From positions 22,298,449 through 22,362,448 of the forward strand of contig OX411546.1 of assembly GCA_948146395.1 (NCBI GenBank): DNA of 64,000 nucleotides, given 5' to 3'. The position numbers were made by a program, and so were the translations under genes. This DNA comes from Fragum whitleyi. Its lineage: Eukaryota; Mollusca; Bivalvia; Cardiida; Cardiidae. The notes below the pieces were generated by a model. That model made no database searches, was not told the origin of the DNA, and saw nothing but the letters and a program-made list of their open reading frames with translations. Each line of letters begins with the position of its first letter. The stretch's first letter is position 1. Below are positions 43,337 to 52,429 of this stretch, one piece after another.

Positions 43337-43957
43337 AAAAACTAAATATTGAGAAATGTTAAGATTTAACTGTAAATTTGAAAGTCAGGGTGGATTGTGC
43401 ACCCGTAAATTGTTTAAAAACATGAAAACACGCCTATTTGCAAATGCGAAACTAAAAGGTCATGACCTTTCCATAGCTCACCGGTACCCAGTGCCTCAAG
43501 TAATTGAAAGTGGAGGGTTTGAGGATTTTTGCTGTTTCTGCAGGCTTATTTTGAGAGGTAGCAATACGGGATCAAATTGTGAAAAAAGGATCTGGTAACG
43601 TGGTAATAATCTCTGCGCCTCCCAACTTCAAACCAATTTTTCTGCTCAGAAAGTATGCCAGTTAGAGGCCATCACTGCAAATGTTGCGTCTGCTACACTT
43701 TGAGTTTATGATAAAATGTCCCGATTTCGGACTTTTTCGGTGCCCATCCTGGATAGCTTCACGATATGAGATTTTTTCTCTACCAACAGTACTTTAATGA
43801 TTTGTTGTCACTAAAGTGTAGTTTTATAATGCATTTTGACTAAGAACATGTTTCTTCATTTGCAGGTTGGTGTTTGAAGGAAATTTTCGAGTCTCTGTCT
43901 TCACCCCCGTGTCGACGACCCAGGGATAGTGATATAAACTATACTCTGACCCCTTTA

Positions 43958-44731
43958 TAAAAAACATGTCCGAACTTATACGCTCAGGTGTCCGACTTTT
44001 AACCATACTGTCCGAAATATGCCGTTTTACACCGAAGTTTGTTATGTGCCATTTTCCGGAATAGTTTTGTCATTTTCGCCTGATCTTGCGTGAGAATACG
44101 AAACTAAATTGAAACTACTTTTAAGGGGAGGTCACCATAGCGTGTTTTCAACAGACTTCAAACGGTAGGCAACGAGTAAAGTGAGCGCTATAGAAATTTG
44201 TCCGAATTTTGCCGGATTTACCCTATTAGAATAGAAGAATTTCACGTGAAAATTTCCCATGATAACTTTTTGTTTGACAGCTGAAATAAACACTACAAAA
44301 ACAGAACAATAATAAAGATTTCTAAGGAGAAATCGAGGTAAATTTATTTTCATATTATGAATTATAAATACCCAAGAATGAAATTCGAGGGGTACCTTCG
44401 AATTTCACGCAATACGATCGTTTTATTCCGTTTAATCATCTTTTTTTACATATTTTGTTGTTGTGAAAAAAGGCTGCCATGTTGCCTTGAAAATGAACAT
44501 GTGTATTTGAACGCCGAAATATCTTTTCCAACGGCATTAAAGCCAAAACTAAGCCTCGTTGATTGTACTCTAGATATTCAAGTTGACGTCTGCAAGTTTT
44601 TGTCCCAAATGCATCGGTACATTTTTCAACTCGATGCAAATGCAAAAGTGCAATGTGGATCTCTATCTACACCATTAAAAACATTTTTTGCAAGTATTTC
44701 CCCACAAAACACATTAATTCTCCCTTTCTAA
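43958..44731. other. Unique spacer right of the array
   Basis: Array homology stops at 43957. The spacer contains an open frame of 124 codons on the plus strand (44357-44731), overlapped by 69- and 73-codon frames on the minus strand. None resembles a known family. Their composition is that of chance frames in AT-rich DNA, with runs of Phe, Ile and Cys. Two loose copies of a motif beginning TGTCCGAA and followed by TGCCG lie near 44010 and 44199. I see nothing else assignable. Confidence 0.5.
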
Positions 44732-45742
44732 TATCCTCGTGGTATGGGTTTTCGTCCTAATAACGATTTTTCATAAACATTTTTATTAAAAATTTTATCA
44801 ATAGATGAATGTCACATATATGTTCAAAAAATGATCTTTTCCTTTGATGCCCATGTTTTTTTATTCAAATAGATGAAGTTTAACAGGCTTTCATTCTGTT
44901 TGAATTTTGTTAGGATTTTTGTTTTTGAAAATTAGCGTCATATGTTTTCATCCTATTTAAAAAGATAAGCCACTGATGAAGAAGAACACATTGATAAACT
45001 ATCTAAATAAGCTTTTTTGAAATTAGATTCCTGATTTTATTATTGTCTATTTACATTTCTCTTTGTTTAGACACAAAAACAAGTTTACACTTACAAATTG
45101 AAAAATGTTATGGTAGTTCCATATTCCTGGACTGGAACTTCTGCTAATCATATAGCACTTTCGCAAAATCACTTTATCAGATTGTAAAATTTTACATTTC
45201 CTTACTTTTTCAAATCATAAATCTCATTTAAGCATGTATATTTATTTCCTACGAGCTCGACAAGTCAAATATTTAGAAAGTGAAAATATTCTTGTTATTA
45301 ACATTAGCTCAACTTCGTCTACTGAGAAAAAATCTAGTGGAAAAATATAAGAAATATGCCATTTTCAAACAGCAAATTTAACTATTTTATTAGCAGCAAC
45401 CTAATAACAGAAGCATGACATTGAAGCTTAGAGGCTAAATCACAAGATGAAATAGCTTGGGTTAATCTGGCTTTTCTATTTTTTTCCTAATTGAAAGTTC
45501 ACAAAACTAATAAAAGTGACTTAAGAAAAATGCATGAAAAAGTGGGTGCTTATGTTCAAATAATATTCAAGCTATTGAAATTTGTCTTAAAAATATTTGG
45601 TAACTATGGTCTAGTAGCTAAGATTCAAAATTAAAGTTTGATACCTAAAATGATATAACAATAAAACACATGCACATAAAATAAATAAACATTAAAATAG
45701 GTCGAAAACATATGACGGTCGAAAACATATACCACTACGATA
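44732..45742. mobile_element. Candidate 1-kb terminal-inverted-repeat element
   Basis: The left arm, 44732-44757, and the right arm, 45717-45742, match as inverted repeats at about 21 of 26 positions; the shared core is GTGGTAT..GTTTTCG. A second related motif, CGTCATATGTTTTC at 44937-44950, is the exact inverse of GAAAACATATGACG in the right end, so each end carries the GTTTTC motif twice. The interior is AT-rich without a recognisable frame. Superfamily unknown; no convincing target duplication. Confidence 0.45.
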
Positions 45743-45820
45743 CCTTTTATAACATATTCAGCTGACTATGCATTATAAAAAGCCTTAGTTTTGCATATCA
45801 AATTTTGGCCGAAAATACAA

Positions 45821-46628
45821 ATGGCCTCCATTTATATTTGCGGCGAACCCTTAAATTTATTATGGCCAGCAGAGGTCAATCATATTATTTGGTTCATTGC
45901 CTTTTGCTTTGAGAGAGGTCTGGCGCTGCGGACGATAAAAAATTATGTGTCTGGGATCAATTACATGCATAAAATCCATGGTTGGAATGATTTGAGCCAA
46001 TCTTTTATTATATCTAAAACCTTACAAGGTTGTACGCGTTTAAGGAAGTCTTCAGATAATAGAGCCCCTATCACGGCTTCCATCCTACATATATTGTTAC
46101 CACAGCTAGAATTCGTATGCTACAATTCATACGAAGTCAAATTATTTACAGCAGCATGGGTTTTGGCTTATCATGGCTTATTTCGGGTCAGCGAATTAGT
46201 TTTGTCATCAAAAAGATTGCCTAATAGTCATTTGCAATTTTCGGACATTATCCACCAAGAAAAAGATAACACGCTACTAATAACATTGCGGAAATTTAAA
46301 ACTAACCAGGATGCGAAACCCGTGGTTTTACGGATACCTAGCGAAGAATCTTTTTTCTGTCCAGTCAAGTGCTTGAAAGTTTTTTTAAAAGTCAGAACGA
46401 GATTAGCCGGCTCCTTATTTTGTCATGCGGATGGTACCCCTTTAACGAGAACTCAGTTTGCTTTGGTACTCGATAAATGTATTTCGCGTACACAATACAG
46501 AAATATGCGCTATAGAACGCATAGCTTTCGCATCGGTCGAGCCACTGACTTGGCGCGTAAAGGGGTACCTGAGAAGTTGATTATGATTTTAGGCAGATGG
46601 CAGTCAAATGCATACAAAACATACATTC
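45821..46628 (+). CDS. Tyrosine recombinase (YR) domain, 5' part of a YR-SGNH gene
   Basis: Open frame encoding a tyrosine recombinase of the kind found in Ngaro/DIRS retroelements and Cryptons. It would cut and rejoin DNA through a 3'-phosphotyrosine. An N-terminal SAM-like core-binding segment (from LLWPAEVNHIIWF) leads into the catalytic domain. That domain shows the first Arg in HGLFRVSEL, a Lys candidate in KFKTN, the HxxR box in THSFRIGRATDLARKG, the Trp in LGRWQSNAYK and the nucleophile Tyr in TYI (codon 46622-46624). All catalytic positions look intact. The frame is open from about 45791, but the first ATG is at 45821 and falls close to the core-binding domain, so the true N-terminus may lie in an unseen upstream exon or be lost. 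No reverse transcriptase or gag is visible upstream. The 3' end is placed at a GT just after the catalytic Tyr, because splicing there joins the SGNH frame; unspliced, the frame stops at 46633. Confidence 0.85.
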
Positions 46629-46666
46629 GTTAAAGATGTTTTAATTGTTTTTCTTCAATTTTACAG
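46629..46666 (+). other. Possible 38-nt intron between YR and SGNH parts
   Basis: Starts GTTAAAG and ends TTCTTCAATTTTACAG, a good pyrimidine tract and acceptor. Removing it joins ...TYI-H-VWVIGDS..., which keeps frame and bypasses the TAA at 46631-46633. At 38 nt it is unusually short for an animal intron. The alternative is a decayed linker or two separate frames. Confidence 0.55.
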
Positions 46667-47217
46667 ACGTGTGGGTCATTGGGGATTCTATACCATATTG
46701 GGCTGGAGTTCGAGCTAAATCGACCAACAAACCTAATCTTAAGCTGGATACCAAGATAGCATGGTGGGGACGGCGTGGAATGTCGTGGACTCAATTTCGA
46801 AAAGCCGTGGAATGTCATGTTCTTCTACGGACAGAACCAAAAGTTGTAGCAATCCACCTAGGGGGGAATGACTTAACTTCACTAACATTGACGTCCATCC
46901 GTAATATAATGCTTCGCGAATTCAATTATTTACGCGCGGCGATTCCGGGAGCGGTAATTATATGGATTGACATTCTTCAACGAGCCACTTGGAACTCAAC
47001 GCTTTTTGATATTAATACTATTGAAAACAAACGCAAAAGAGTAAATAGATTCGGTCGACAACAAGCCGCTCGTCATTCGCGGTCAGCTCATGTATGGATT
47101 GACGTCGATTTAAATACGCCCGGCTTCTACAGGCATGATGGAATCCATCTGTCCGATGTTGGTCTAGAAATGTACCTATTGAACTTAAAGGACGAATTTG
47201 CAAAACACTTGGTATAA
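46667..47217 (+). CDS. SGNH/GDSL-type hydrolase domain, 3' part of the YR-SGNH gene
   Basis: About 183 residues with the SGNH hydrolase blocks in order: VIGDSI (nucleophile Ser, codon 46687-46689), a Gly-containing WWGRRGMSW segment, HLGGNDL (block III, oxyanion-hole Asn) and DGIHLSDVG near the C-terminus (block V, catalytic Asp and His). The domain is complete and ends at a TAA, about 60 bp before the 260-bp repeat at 47277. SGNH domains have been reported in some tyrosine-recombinase retroelements of the Ngaro group, and esterase domains in some LINEs, where their role is unsettled. A separate ATG at 46645 lies in the putative intron, in the same frame, so independent translation cannot be excluded. 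Substrate unknown. Confidence 0.82.
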
Positions 47218-47276
47218 ATCATTCACAATTAAGGACTCCAGAATTTTGGGGGATAAATTTTTAGAAAATTTACAGT

Positions 47277-47537
47277 GGCGGAAAATTCTTCGTTAAATTA
47301 TCTCAATAAGTAATCGACGATGTTTGGGTATTGTATAGCAGCGATGTCGGTCACACAAAAGCAGTATCGTCTGGGTGCTTTAATGCACAGCTCCGTTCAT
47401 ACTGCTCTAATCTCCCTACCGCGATCTTTCGCCAATTTTGAAATTCCATGTACATATGAGTCAAGCCCATAGTCCATGGGCTATATTATATGAATATATG
47501 ACATACTGTGTTGTGTTTTGAATTCGTCATAAAATAA
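47277..47537 (+). repeat. 260-bp direct repeat, copy 1 (B1-like)
   Basis: From GGCGGAAAATTCTTCG to CGTCATAAAATAA. It is almost identical to 50528-50786; the only difference noted is an extra GT in GTTGTGTTTTG. It begins 60 bp after the SGNH stop codon. In Ngaro-type elements the order is A1-genes-B1-A2-B2, so this would be B1. It lacks the TG...CA ends of an LTR. It contains ATCTCCCTACCGCGA at 47410-47424, whose inverse lies at 47953-47967. Confidence 0.85.
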
Positions 47538-48280
47538 ATAGTGTTATTTTCAGAATTGAAAATAACATGGATTATTTTTGCGATGTGCGTGGCTGGTTTC
47601 CTTGACGACGATTGCCGAGTGAAATCGTCAATCTCCGTAATCCGTGACCCGTATGTCGTCTGCTATATAAACCCGTGCATCGACGAAATCATTCTCTTTT
47701 TACTAACACCCGATACAAGATATTAACCCACCCACCCATTCCTACATCATAATTTTTGGCAAATTTCACAATAAGGCAATGATTAATGCAATAATATCTA
47801 TAGAACATGTTTGCTCTCGATTTCTGTATCGTTTCAGGTACTACCGTCGCCATTGTTGTTTTAGGAGAAAACTATCGAATTCTCGGATGCTGGTGGTGCT
47901 GTTATCTGAAAAGAGACCTATGACTAATTGATTGTTTTATTTCATTTTAATGTCGCGGTAGGGAGATAGATATTATATGACGCGTCAATAAGAGACCTGG
48001 GCTCGTTTGGCAACTTGGGCCACTGGCATCTCCTTTTGTCAAGCAAGCAAAACATTCATCGGTAACGCGTACGTGCAACTCCTTTTACTAATGAATGAGC
48101 GTGAACGTAGTATGGCTGCATTATATGACGGGAATAGAAAGTTCGGTACTAGCATTAAGTGGTGAACTGCACACAGCCTTAACTCTTCTGTTTATTAGAA
48201 ATCGGCGGATGGTCACACCAAGTAATATTTTCATGCAAACCGGACCTTTGGTGTCCAGTTTAATGAGTTATGTTTATGCA
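47538..48280 (+). other. Segment between direct repeats, left part
   Basis: No gene recognised. It opens with a perfect 11-bp hairpin, TGTTATTTTCA/TGAAAATAACA (47542-47567), includes a TATA-like site at 47664-47670, and carries TCGCGGTAGGGAGAT at 47953-47967, the exact inverse of a motif inside the flanking 260-bp repeats. If the YR element reading is right, this could hold the A2 repeat (a copy of the element's 5' end). The A1 counterpart was not found in the window. Confidence 0.4.
47664..47670 (+). promoter_or_regulatory. TATA-like box
   Basis: TATATAA followed 25-30 bases later by TCATTCT, an initiator-like sequence. It lies where an element-internal promoter would be expected in the A2 repeat of a split-repeat retroelement. 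This is a motif match only. Confidence 0.3.
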
Positions 48281-48830
48281 TCCAGAGTCTCAGGTGCTCT
48301 GGCTCTGCATATGTATTGTTTTGGCTAAAATGATGCTCTGTTTTCTGCACACAATTGGTTTTTAAGCGACCATGAATTATCGGTCTGCATGAATACAAGT
48401 AATATGTGGTGTCTAAGGTGCACCGTGTCCTGGTGTCTAAGGTTCACCGTATGTTTTGTGTGCCGTGCATCCTGAGTCCCAGGTGCTCTGGCCCTGCTCG
48501 GCTATGGTCTTGGTATAAGAGTGGACTGTATTCTTGAAAGACTTATCTTGAGAAAACCGTGAAATAGTTCTTGGCCATCATGAATACAGGGAATGTATTG
48601 GTGTCTATGGTACACAGGGTCCTGGTGTCTAAGGTTCACCGTTGCTCATTTAGTTTGACGTGCATCCTGAGTCTGAGGTGCTCTGGCCCTGCATGTCAGT
48701 GGTTTTGTTTAATAATGCTCTGTCTTCATGCAGATGATGAATTATGAGTGGCCAATACATAAGGTTAGGATGAATACAAGCTACAAGTGTCAAAGGTACA
48801 CAGTCCTGGCGTCCAAGGTATGCCATACGT
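48281..48830 (+). repeat. Diverged tandem repeat, about 190 bp, three units
   Basis: Three imperfect units start near 48281, 48470 and 48666. Each opens with TCC(A/T)GAGTC..AGGTGCTCTGG, carries a GGTGTCTAAGGT-type stretch in the middle, and (units 1 and 2) ends in GACGTGCA or similar. Divergence is high, so this is an old local amplification. A 77-codon frame over it is not credible as a gene. Confidence 0.7.
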
Positions 48831-48860
48831 AGGTCTGCAGTTAACCCCTTAATACATGTA

Positions 48861-50290
48861 CAGTAAAACCCCTCTATTAAGACCACTTGGGGTACTTTTT
48901 GAAAGTGGTCTTAACCCTTGTCATGCTGAATTAATTTTGGCAAAAATTTTCATCAAATCAAAGGGCAAAAAGCACGGAAAGAACCATTTGTAGGTTTATT
49001 TTTATTTGAAAAACTAAATCTATTGACAATTCCGGTTGAGAGTGAGAAGCAGGTGGTGTAGACTAACATCAGACAGCACATAAGTGCAGGCTAATGTTTG
49101 TCTATAGCTCCTGCCAAAGCAGGAATATTCCGGGATCAGCATGACAAGGGTTAATAGCGGGGTGGTCTTAATTCTGAGGTTTGGTCGGATGCGTTCAAAC
49201 TACCTAGACTTATTATTGCTAATAGAAGAGACTATGTAATTGAGTTTATTTTATAATAATTTAAACAATATCGTTTTTTTTTTTTTGCATTACGTAATTA
49301 AATCTATAAAATAGCAATTACACGGTAAAACTTTTGTTGTTGTTGTTGTTTCAAGCCAATCCAAATTGTTGATTTCCAAAAGGGAGAAAGTGATTCTTTG
49401 AAGTTGCTCATTTCAATGATGCAAATCTTCTTCAATTCGAGAGTATAAACTTAGTTAAATTCTTATTGCTTATGCAAAAACTAGGACAAAGGCCCTATTA
49501 TAGAAGAGACCTTTCTGCTGCAAAAAAATTGTCTTAAATTGTTTGTTTTGCTTTCAATTCATAATTAAGGACATCTTTTTCCCTTCCCCAAAACTCTCGG
49601 TGAGTAGGCGTAGTGACCTCGCTTTCTTTGCAAAGTTATTTTTCTTTCAATATAGCTCTTTTCTCCTTTACGTTTGTTTATTTGATCTTGTTTGAAAACC
49701 CAACTCGGATAATTTATGTTAAAATAAGGGCAATTATTGTCGATCTGTAAATGTAGCGCATACATTCAGTAAAATCCTAAAAACGAAACCTATCAATCAT
49801 AAGCAAATTTACAATCGGCGAGCAGATCGCCGAACACGATTTCCTGTACGTTTCCAGTATAAGCATTACTTTCGGTTTCTTTACTCCAGTTAATTATGTA
49901 ACATCTTTAATTGATAGACGTTTGCACACTTAAAGTTGTTTGTTTGAAAATAACACCAAAACACAATAAAGGTTTAATCACGATATCGAAAAATTCGATA
50001 ATCCATTGTTGATCCATTCGTACCCAATTAGTGTCGTACTTACTAAGCGTGAAATTCGGATGGTCGATCCGGAGTTGTGAAGTCACTGGTCTTTTTAGCG
50101 AGGTTCGTAATAGTGTAATATACGGCGTTTGTACTGAAATTACTGGTCGTAATTCGGAATAGCGGGGTGCTCGCATTAGAGGGGTTCGCGACCATTAAGA
50201 TAAAGAACAAATAATTCCGTTCTGTTGAAAATCGTTCGTAATAGCGGGGTGCCCGTTTTTCCGAGGTGGTCGGAAGGAGGGGTTTTACTG
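48861..50290. mobile_element. Pogo-like (Tc1/mariner superfamily) non-autonomous element, 1.43 kb
   Basis: Ends are CAGTAAAACCCCTC and GAGGGGGTTTTACTG, flanked by TA on both sides (48859-48860 and 50291-50292), as expected for a Tc1/mariner/pogo target duplication. Subterminal copies of a motif like AATAGCGGGGTG occur near 49153, 50158 and 50240. No transposase frame is visible. A piggyBac-like MITE is nested in it, and a (GTT)n microsatellite lies near 49334. Confidence 0.75.
48915..49150. mobile_element. piggyBac-like MITE nested in the pogo-like element
   Basis: A 236-bp element with inverted ends CCCTTGTCATGCTG / CAGCATGACAAGGG, flanked by TTAA at 48911-48914 and 49151-49154. The TTAA target and CCC-initial ends are the hallmarks of piggyBac-type transposition. 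Removing it with one TTAA restores GTGGTCTTAATAGCGGGG in the host element. Its centre folds back (TGTAGACTAACATCAG ... TGTTTGTCTATAG). Confidence 0.88.
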
Positions 50291-50527
50291 TATATAATGA
50301 TGTCTACTAAACTAGCTGTGGTTTTGTAAGGTATATCTATCATGAAAACTAGTCATACATAAGAAGGTTCACAACGCTTGGCTTTCAGTGCCATTCATTT
50401 GTCTAACAAGCCTAGTACCGTTCATTCCATACCTTTTGCAGCTATTGCACAACTATTATGTTAATTCGTATCCGATAATTTCAAGTAATCAAAATTCATA
50501 TGCAAAGATCAAGTACTCACAATCATG
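50291..50527 (+). other. Spacer between the pogo-like element and the second direct repeat
   Basis: About 235 bp with no frame, repeat or motif that I can assign. Confidence 0.4.
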
Positions 50528-50786
50528 GGCGGAAAATTCTTCGTTAAATTATCTCAATAAGTAATCGACGATGTTTGGGTATTGTATAGCAGCGATGTCG
50601 GTCACACAAAAGCAGTATCGTCTGGGTGCTTTAATGCACAGCTCCGTTCATACTGCTCTAATCTCCCTACCGCGATCTTTCGCCAATTTTGAAATTCCAT
50701 GTACATATGAGTCAAGCCCATAGTCCATGGGCTATATTATATGAATATATGACATACTGTGTTGTTTTGAATTCGTCATAAAATAA
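50528..50786 (+). repeat. 260-bp direct repeat, copy 2 (B2-like)
   Basis: Same orientation as, and nearly identical to, 47277-47537. The two are separated by about 3 kb, of which 1.43 kb is the later pogo-like insertion. Near-identity means the pair was generated or copied recently. In a Ngaro-like element this would be B2, the extreme 3' end. Confidence 0.85.
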
Positions 50787-50872
50787 TTAATCTTTGTGAT
50801 GAAATATCTCTCATAATTGTGCACATGAATTGTTAGATGCTTTGATGATTAGCAGTGTTAACAGCCATATAC

Positions 50873-51070
50873 TGTATTTCCGCTAGCACCCTCCCTAATA
50901 GTAGAAAGACTTCAAATGCCTAAAGAAAGCCCACTTCAAATGCCTAAATTTTAGGAACTTTTTGAGACTTCTTCTCTAATTTGAGGTGAATTTCCTCTAA
51001 ACAATCATGTAAATGTTTGTTAAGCTTTAGTTCACCTCAAAATATGACTGTTTAGAGGAAATCTGGGCTC
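50873..51070 (+). repeat. Dispersed MITE-like repeat, left part of a split copy
   Basis: Begins TACTGTATTTCCGC, then CCCTCCCTAATAGTAG, CACTTCAAATGCCTAAATTT and TTTCCTCTAAACAATCAT. The same landmarks in the same order occur at 58264-58440. The right half of the 58-kb copy matches 52430-52535 instead, so this copy appears split by later material. Confidence 0.65.
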
Positions 51071-51883
51071 TCACTAGGGTTTTGAAAGTAGGATTCCAGG
51101 AATCCAACTTCAGAAAAAGTTGGATAATGAGGATGGGTTTTATACCGTGCAAAACTATGATATTGAAACTACAATTTATTAACCCTTTACTACACAATCC
51201 AATGTTTTATTCACCAGAATGGTTATCTAAAGGAAAACATTGGTTGAAAAGAAGGAATTGCTTGTAAAAAACATTTTCTTCTTTTATCCCAATGCTTTTT
51301 ACATTTTTTTTATTCATTTTTGGAGATGGGCTCAGTAGATGACAAAACTTTTCCCGGTTCAGTTTAAAACCATTGACTTGTACAGAAGCAAGTCTTTGAA
51401 ACAGTAATATCTTCTTTTTGCCAAGAAGTAAAAAAATGTTATTATATTTATTTAGACTTTAGAAAATCTCAACATATACCGGTAAGTCTATGCCATGATT
51501 CTCTTTGAGGATGTTGTCAATTGAGAGGAAAAAATTCAGAATTGATATTCATTAAAAAAGATTGTATGTTTGAATTGCATTGGTTATCTCTTTTTCTTTT
51601 TTTTTTTTAGATTGAAATAATTAAACTTTCTGAACCACCTGTCTTGATTTGTGTTCATTTTCTTTTTTACTTCAACACATGTCTGATCAGTAGGCTGATC
51701 CGGAGCTTTCCATTTTCTTGAAATACGTTATCTGACGGAATTACACACATGCACGACATTCCAGAGATTCACCGCTAGTGATAATTCATTTCGTAATTTT
51801 CTGGAACATTTCTTTAATTTAATAATTGTTTTTACTCAAATTACCGATTTTACAAAAGGTAAAAAAGGTTCGGGACAGTTCGA
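51071..51883 (+). other. Unassigned AT-rich segment
   Basis: Several T- and A-runs and a 61-codon frame at 51082-51267 that resembles nothing known. It lies between the two halves of the split MITE-like repeat. I see no gene or further repeat. Confidence 0.4.
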
Positions 51884-52045
51884 TTTGTTTGAATGGGTTT
51901 TACGTCGCTTTCAACAATTTCGCAGTTATATCGCGATGGCCGGAGCACCTAACAATGGATTCCTGGTATTTCTTTCACCTGTACTACCATTACACCCTTT
52001 CCTAGCCTCTGACTGCTATCTCACATAGGTTTATGATTATCTACC
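51884..52045 (-). mobile_element. SINE copy 1 (body and tail, head missing)
   Basis: Shares TTTTACGTCGCTTTCAA, TATATCGCG, CACCTAACAATGGATTCCTG and GCTATCTCACATAGGT with the copies at 59861 and 61768. Read on the minus strand, the body ends in GCGACGTAAAAC plus a short tail. The tRNA-related head seen in the copy at 61768-62045 is absent here. Confidence 0.72.
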
Positions 52046-52429
52046 CTCAGGACAGTTCAAAGGACATGGACTAATCTTTTACTTGTTACCAATAAATCGG
52101 GTAGATTATGTTGTCTTACAATTGCCTTCGTCGCATTGGGGCCCTGCTTGAATTGAATGACCGGTATATAATTAGTGAATCAACTGCTTCTGTCAATATA
52201 TTAATGGTTCACATGTTTCGTTTATGCATAATCGCCAAAACACATCGCCGGGCAGAGTCTAGATTCCATTCATTGATAGTCAAGCTCCGCCTACAAGGTC
52301 TACGAATAACCGATTACGATTGGCTGATGGCGTCAATTAACGCCACGCCTACCGCCTCGTTCGCTGAGAAAAGTTGTCGTCTCAGACAACACTACTGTCG
52401 TTTCCGAGAGCCCTGGGAAATTTACCTCA
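52046..52429 (+). other. Unassigned segment with a 114-codon frame
   Basis: An ATG frame at 52108-52452 encodes 114 residues rich in Arg and Leu with no motif I recognise. Its 3' end runs into the dispersed repeat at 52430, so it is unlikely to be a conserved gene. It may be a fragment of an unknown element. Confidence 0.3.

Larger units (their letters stand above)
1..43957. repeat. Two-module satellite-like tandem array (A/B array)
   Basis: About 44 kb of head-to-tail repeats with very few differences between copies. There are two modules. A is 1083 bp, opening with GGTAAAATGAC and closing with TGACTCTTAAA. B is 670 bp, opening with GGTGGCAGAG and closing with ACCCCTTTAA. A starts at 291, 1373, 3126, 4209, 5962, 7715, 9472, 11225, 12308, 14060, 15143, 16895, 17978, 19061, 20144, 21896, 22979, 24731, 25814, 26897, 27980, 29063, 30146, 31899, 33652, 35405, 37157, 38240, 39323 and 40406. 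B starts at 2456, 5292, 7045, 8798, 10555, 13391, 16226, 21227, 24062, 31229, 32982, 34735, 36488 and 41488 (interrupted); a partial B fills 1-290. The array runs off the left edge. The right edge is where ACCCCTTTA is followed by TAAAAAACATG instead of AGGTAAAATG. No known satellite family was recognised. Confidence 0.97.

Noticed and set aside
2523..43598. The 80-codon frame in module B as a conserved gene
   Set aside because: It is identical between copies, but so is the surrounding non-coding DNA, so this is homogenisation and not selection. No recognisable domain.
1..43957. Array as a CRISPR locus or ribosomal DNA
   Set aside because: Units are 1083 and 670 bp with no spacer variation, and no rRNA-like conserved stretch is present; the genome is eukaryotic.
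44357..44731. 124-codon frame as a gene
   Set aside because: Overlapped by opposite-strand frames, biased composition, no motif, and it stops where the candidate inverted-repeat element begins.
48095..50176. Short frames of 61-89 codons between the direct repeats
   Set aside because: They lie across tandem repeats or transposon sequence and show no family resemblance.
47277..50786. The 260-bp direct repeats as LTRs of an LTR retrotransposon
   Set aside because: They lack TG...CA ends, I saw no target duplication, tRNA primer site or polypurine tract, and there are no gag-pol frames between them.
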